This document shows, piece after piece, positions 6,062-7,466 of a stretch of DNA of 7,466 bases. Position 1 is the stretch's first letter. The number at the start of each line of letters is the position of its first letter. Location: contig DAOVWW010000065.1 in the NCBI GenBank assembly GCA_030636465.1, positions 1-7,466 on the forward strand, written 5' to 3'. Under the pieces are notes generated by a model, which was not told where the DNA came from, ran no database searches, and saw only the letters and a list, made by a program, of their open reading frames with translations. Made by a program: the position numbers and the translations under genes. The stretch is from Gammaproteobacteria bacterium. GTDB taxonomy: Bacteria > Pseudomonadota > Gammaproteobacteria > BMS3Bbin11.

Positions 6062-6076
6062 TTAAACTGATGCGAA
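6049..6076 (-). promoter_or_regulatory. Candidate arsR promoter
   Basis: On the minus strand TTCGCA (plus 6071-6076) and a perfect TATAAT (plus 6049-6054) are separated by 16 bases. The -35 matches 4 of 6 consensus positions. Transcription would begin near 6042 and give an arsR leader of about 78 bases. The -35 box overlaps the envC start codon. This is a sequence match only. Confidence 0.35.
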
Positions 6077-7248
6077 CACTTTTGCTCCAAATATCGACAT
6101 ATGGTCGCATTTTTCTTCTTTTTTCAGCTGCTTTAATGTTTTTTCCTGAACCATCGTTGGCGGAGGAGCGTGAGCTTGCCGAGAAAAAAGCTGAACTTAC
6201 TGCATTGAATGAAAAAATTGCTGTGTTACAGAAGGCAATGAGGAACAGGCAATCTAAGCTTGATAAAGAGGATGCGGCCCTGAAAGACGTTGATTTACGG
6301 ATTGATGGGATCAACAGCAATTTGCGCGATCTGGACAGGCGCAAAAGTGAAATCCATGATGAATTATCTGATTTACAGATAAAAAAGAGGGTTACCACGG
6401 CGAGCCTGGAAGGCGAGCAGGTCTTGCTCTCGCAGCAATTGAGATCTGCATATATTTCTGGTCATGAAGAATATATCAAGCTAATAATGAACCAGCAGGA
6501 CCCTGCAGCAGTGTCGCGTATGCTGGTTTATTATCGATACCTGACAGAGAGCCGAGTTCGAATTATCAATCAAATCAATACGCACTTAGAGCAATTGCTT
6601 GACTTGAAAACCGCGATTCAAAAAAGGTCAGCAGAGATGAAAGTGCTGATTAAAAATGAGCGTGCGCGCTGGCAAAGCCTGAATGCTGCGTATAAAGAAC
6701 AGGAAAAGGCCGTCCTGGTCATACATAATGAGCAGGCAAGTGATGAGCAGCAGATCCAGCGTATGCTTCAGGACGAGCAGGAATTGTTGGGTTTGATTGA
6801 GAAGCTGGGTGAATTACTTGATGAATTGCTGGAAGAAGAACGAGTTGAGTCGAGTTTCCGGGATTATAGGGGGCAGTTGAATTTACCGGTGAAAAATAAA
6901 ATCAGGGTCCGCTACGGAACTCGGCGAAAAATAGGTAATTTACGCTGGAAAGGTATCGTAATCAGCGGCGAGCTGGGTGTTGAGATTAATTCAATTTATA
7001 CAGGTCGTGTGGTTTATGCTGACTGGATGCGTGGTTTTGGGCTATTATTGATCATTGACCATGGTGATTCATATCTTAGCCTGTATGGGCACAATGAATC
7101 TTTGCTAGTTGAGGAAGGCGACTGGGTGTTAACTGGGCAAACAATAGCGACTATGGGAAAAAGTGGTGGTAGTAATAAGCCGGGTCTATATTTTGAGATA
7201 CGTTATAAGGGTAGACCACAAAACCCCCTGCATTGGGCTCGACGCTGA
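6070..7248 (+). CDS. envC: Murein hydrolase activator EnvC
   Basis: The 392-residue protein has a signal peptide (R2 then a hydrophobic core, likely cut after A31 in EPSLA). A long coiled coil follows (about 33-260, with a break near 125-165), and then a C-terminal LytM/M23 domain (about 272-392). The LytM domain is degenerate. The usual zinc-binding HxxxD site is replaced by LRWKGIVI (291-298), and the HxH motif reads LYFEIR (373-378). Only an H341 in LYGHN remains. This matches EnvC, which does not cut peptidoglycan itself but activates septal amidases in the periplasm under FtsEX control during cell division. E. coli EnvC is slightly longer (about 419). No Shine-Dalgarno sequence precedes the ATG, which is nonetheless placed well for the signal peptide. 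A ctpA-like gene follows, as in many gammaproteobacteria. gpmM, which precedes envC in E. coli, is absent. Confidence 0.94.
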   Translation: MRTLLLQISTYGRIFLLFSAALMFFPEPSLAEERELAEKKAELTALNEKIAVLQKAMRNRQSKLDKEDAALKDVDLRIDGINSNLRDLDRRKSEIHDELSDLQIKKRVTTASLEGEQVLLSQQLRSAYISGHEEYIKLIMNQQDPAAVSRMLVYYRYLTESRVRIINQINTHLEQLLDLKTAIQKRSAEMKVLIKNERARWQSLNAAYKEQEKAVLVIHNEQASDEQQIQRMLQDEQELLGLIEKLGELLDELLEEERVESSFRDYRGQLNLPVKNKIRVRYGTRRKIGNLRWKGIVISGELGVEINSIYTGRVVYADWMRGFGLLLIIDHGDSYLSLYGHNESLLVEEGDWVLTGQTIATMGKSGGSNKPGLYFEIRYKGRPQNPLHWARR

Positions 7249-7310
7249 ATTTGTGTGCGAAACGCGTGCATTATCCTGAGATGAATTGATATCATACAGA
7301 TTGAGAATTG

Positions 7311-7337
7311 TCAGGCTGAAACTATCACGCCTGATAG
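7311..7337 (+). repeat. Two overlapping, mutually exclusive inverted repeats
   Basis: TCAGGC (7311-7316) pairs with GCCTGA (7329-7334) around a 12-base loop. CTATCA (7322-7327) pairs with TGATAG (7332-7337) around the loop CGCC. The right arms share 7332-7334, so in RNA only one stem can form at a time. No U-run follows either stem. Confidence 0.5.
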
Positions 7338-7354
7338 CTGACTAAACCATATAA

Positions 7355-7372
7355 CTGATCGATTGAGATCAG
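7355..7372 (+). repeat. Inverted repeat just upstream of the ctpA-like ribosome-binding site
   Basis: CTGATC and GATCAG are perfect 6-base arms around the loop GATTGA. The repeat ends 6 bases before the GGAG ribosome-binding site (7379-7382) and 17 bases before the ATG at 7390. It could be a protein-binding dyad or a small leader hairpin. Nothing further identifies it. Confidence 0.45.
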
Positions 7373-7389
7373 AATTACTGGAGACTGGA

Positions 7390-7466
7390 ATGACAGATAA
7401 AAGACGAGTAGCTGTAGTGTTTGCCCTGGGACTGGCCCTTGGTGCTGGCATGACTATATACAGCTC
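7390..7466 (+). CDS. N-terminus of a probable S41 C-terminal processing protease (3' end outside window)
   Basis: Only 25 codons are present. They read MTDKRRVAVVFALGLALGAG, then MTIYSS, and the frame runs off the window. The sequence is a charged start followed by a hydrophobic segment, that is a signal peptide or membrane anchor. GGAG at 7379-7382 stands 7 bases before the ATG. In many gammaproteobacteria envC is followed by a ctpA/prc-type carboxy-terminal processing protease of family S41 whose N-terminus looks like this. No catalytic region is visible, so the product name rests on position and signal-peptide resemblance. Confidence 0.6.
   Translation, partial: MTDKRRVAVVFALGLALGAGMTIYS

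Larger units (their letters stand above)
7249..7389. other. Spacer between envC and the ctpA-like gene, rich in inverted repeats
   Basis: These 141 bases hold at least three perfect 6-base inverted repeats, listed separately. TATAAC at 7350-7355 could be a -10 box but lacks a good -35. TTGAGA (7301-7306) with TATCAC 16 bases downstream is another weak pair. No hairpin here is followed by a T-run, so no intrinsic terminator is called. Co-transcription of envC with the downstream gene is possible. Confidence 0.45.

Noticed and set aside
6039..6398. Minus-strand open frame of 119 codons opposite envC
   Set aside because: It lies antisense to the envC signal peptide and coiled coil. It has the serine/leucine-rich composition expected of a shadow frame and matches no family.
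6890..7248. EnvC LytM domain as a broken or mutated peptidase
   Set aside because: Loss of the zinc ligands is the normal state of EnvC, which activates amidases and does not cleave. It is not decay.

Overview
The window looks like ordinary core chromosome of a gammaproteobacterium with moderate GC (mid-40s percent by eye). The main evidence is gene order. A minus-strand block reads yibN-like rhodanese, grxC, secB, gpsA, trmL, and next to it, divergently, come envC and the start of what is probably a ctpA-type S41 protease. This matches the E. coli yibN-grxC-secB-gpsA-cysE-trmL block with its divergent gpmM-envC neighbours. Two genes of the E. coli arrangement are absent here (cysE and gpmM), and an ArsR-family regulator sits between the rhodanese and envC. 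The genus cannot be fixed from this sequence.

Left part, plus strand (1-2709): the C-terminal third of hemW, then a closely spaced run of four genes. These are a cytoplasmic DsbA/FrnE-like oxidoreductase, a membrane-anchored TlpA-like thioredoxin, a HemJ-type four-helix membrane protein and a PhnA/YjdM-like zinc-ribbon protein. Gaps inside the run are 15, 3 and 25 bases, so it is probably one transcript. The themes are thiol redox and haem synthesis.

Middle, minus strand (2760-5964, transcribed right to left): arsR, rhodanese, grxC, secB, gpsA, trmL. The rhodanese stop and the grxC start abut (TAA directly followed by ATG). The products serve sulfur transfer, glutathione-linked reduction, protein export, phospholipid precursor synthesis and tRNA wobble methylation. 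The two transcription units converge at about 2710-2759.

Right part, plus strand (6070-7466): envC, a septal amidase activator with a degenerate LytM domain, then a 141-base spacer with several inverted repeats, then the first 25 codons of a secreted or membrane-anchored protein, most likely the C-terminal processing protease. The 105-base arsR/envC divergent spacer holds a perfect AT-rich dyad that overlaps a consensus TATAAT facing arsR.

I found no mobile element, CRISPR array, tRNA, rRNA or convincing intrinsic terminator, and no clearly new system. The most useful lead is the ArsR protein: its only two cysteines fall where the persulfide sensors SqrR and BigR carry theirs, and it lies directly upstream of a rhodanese.
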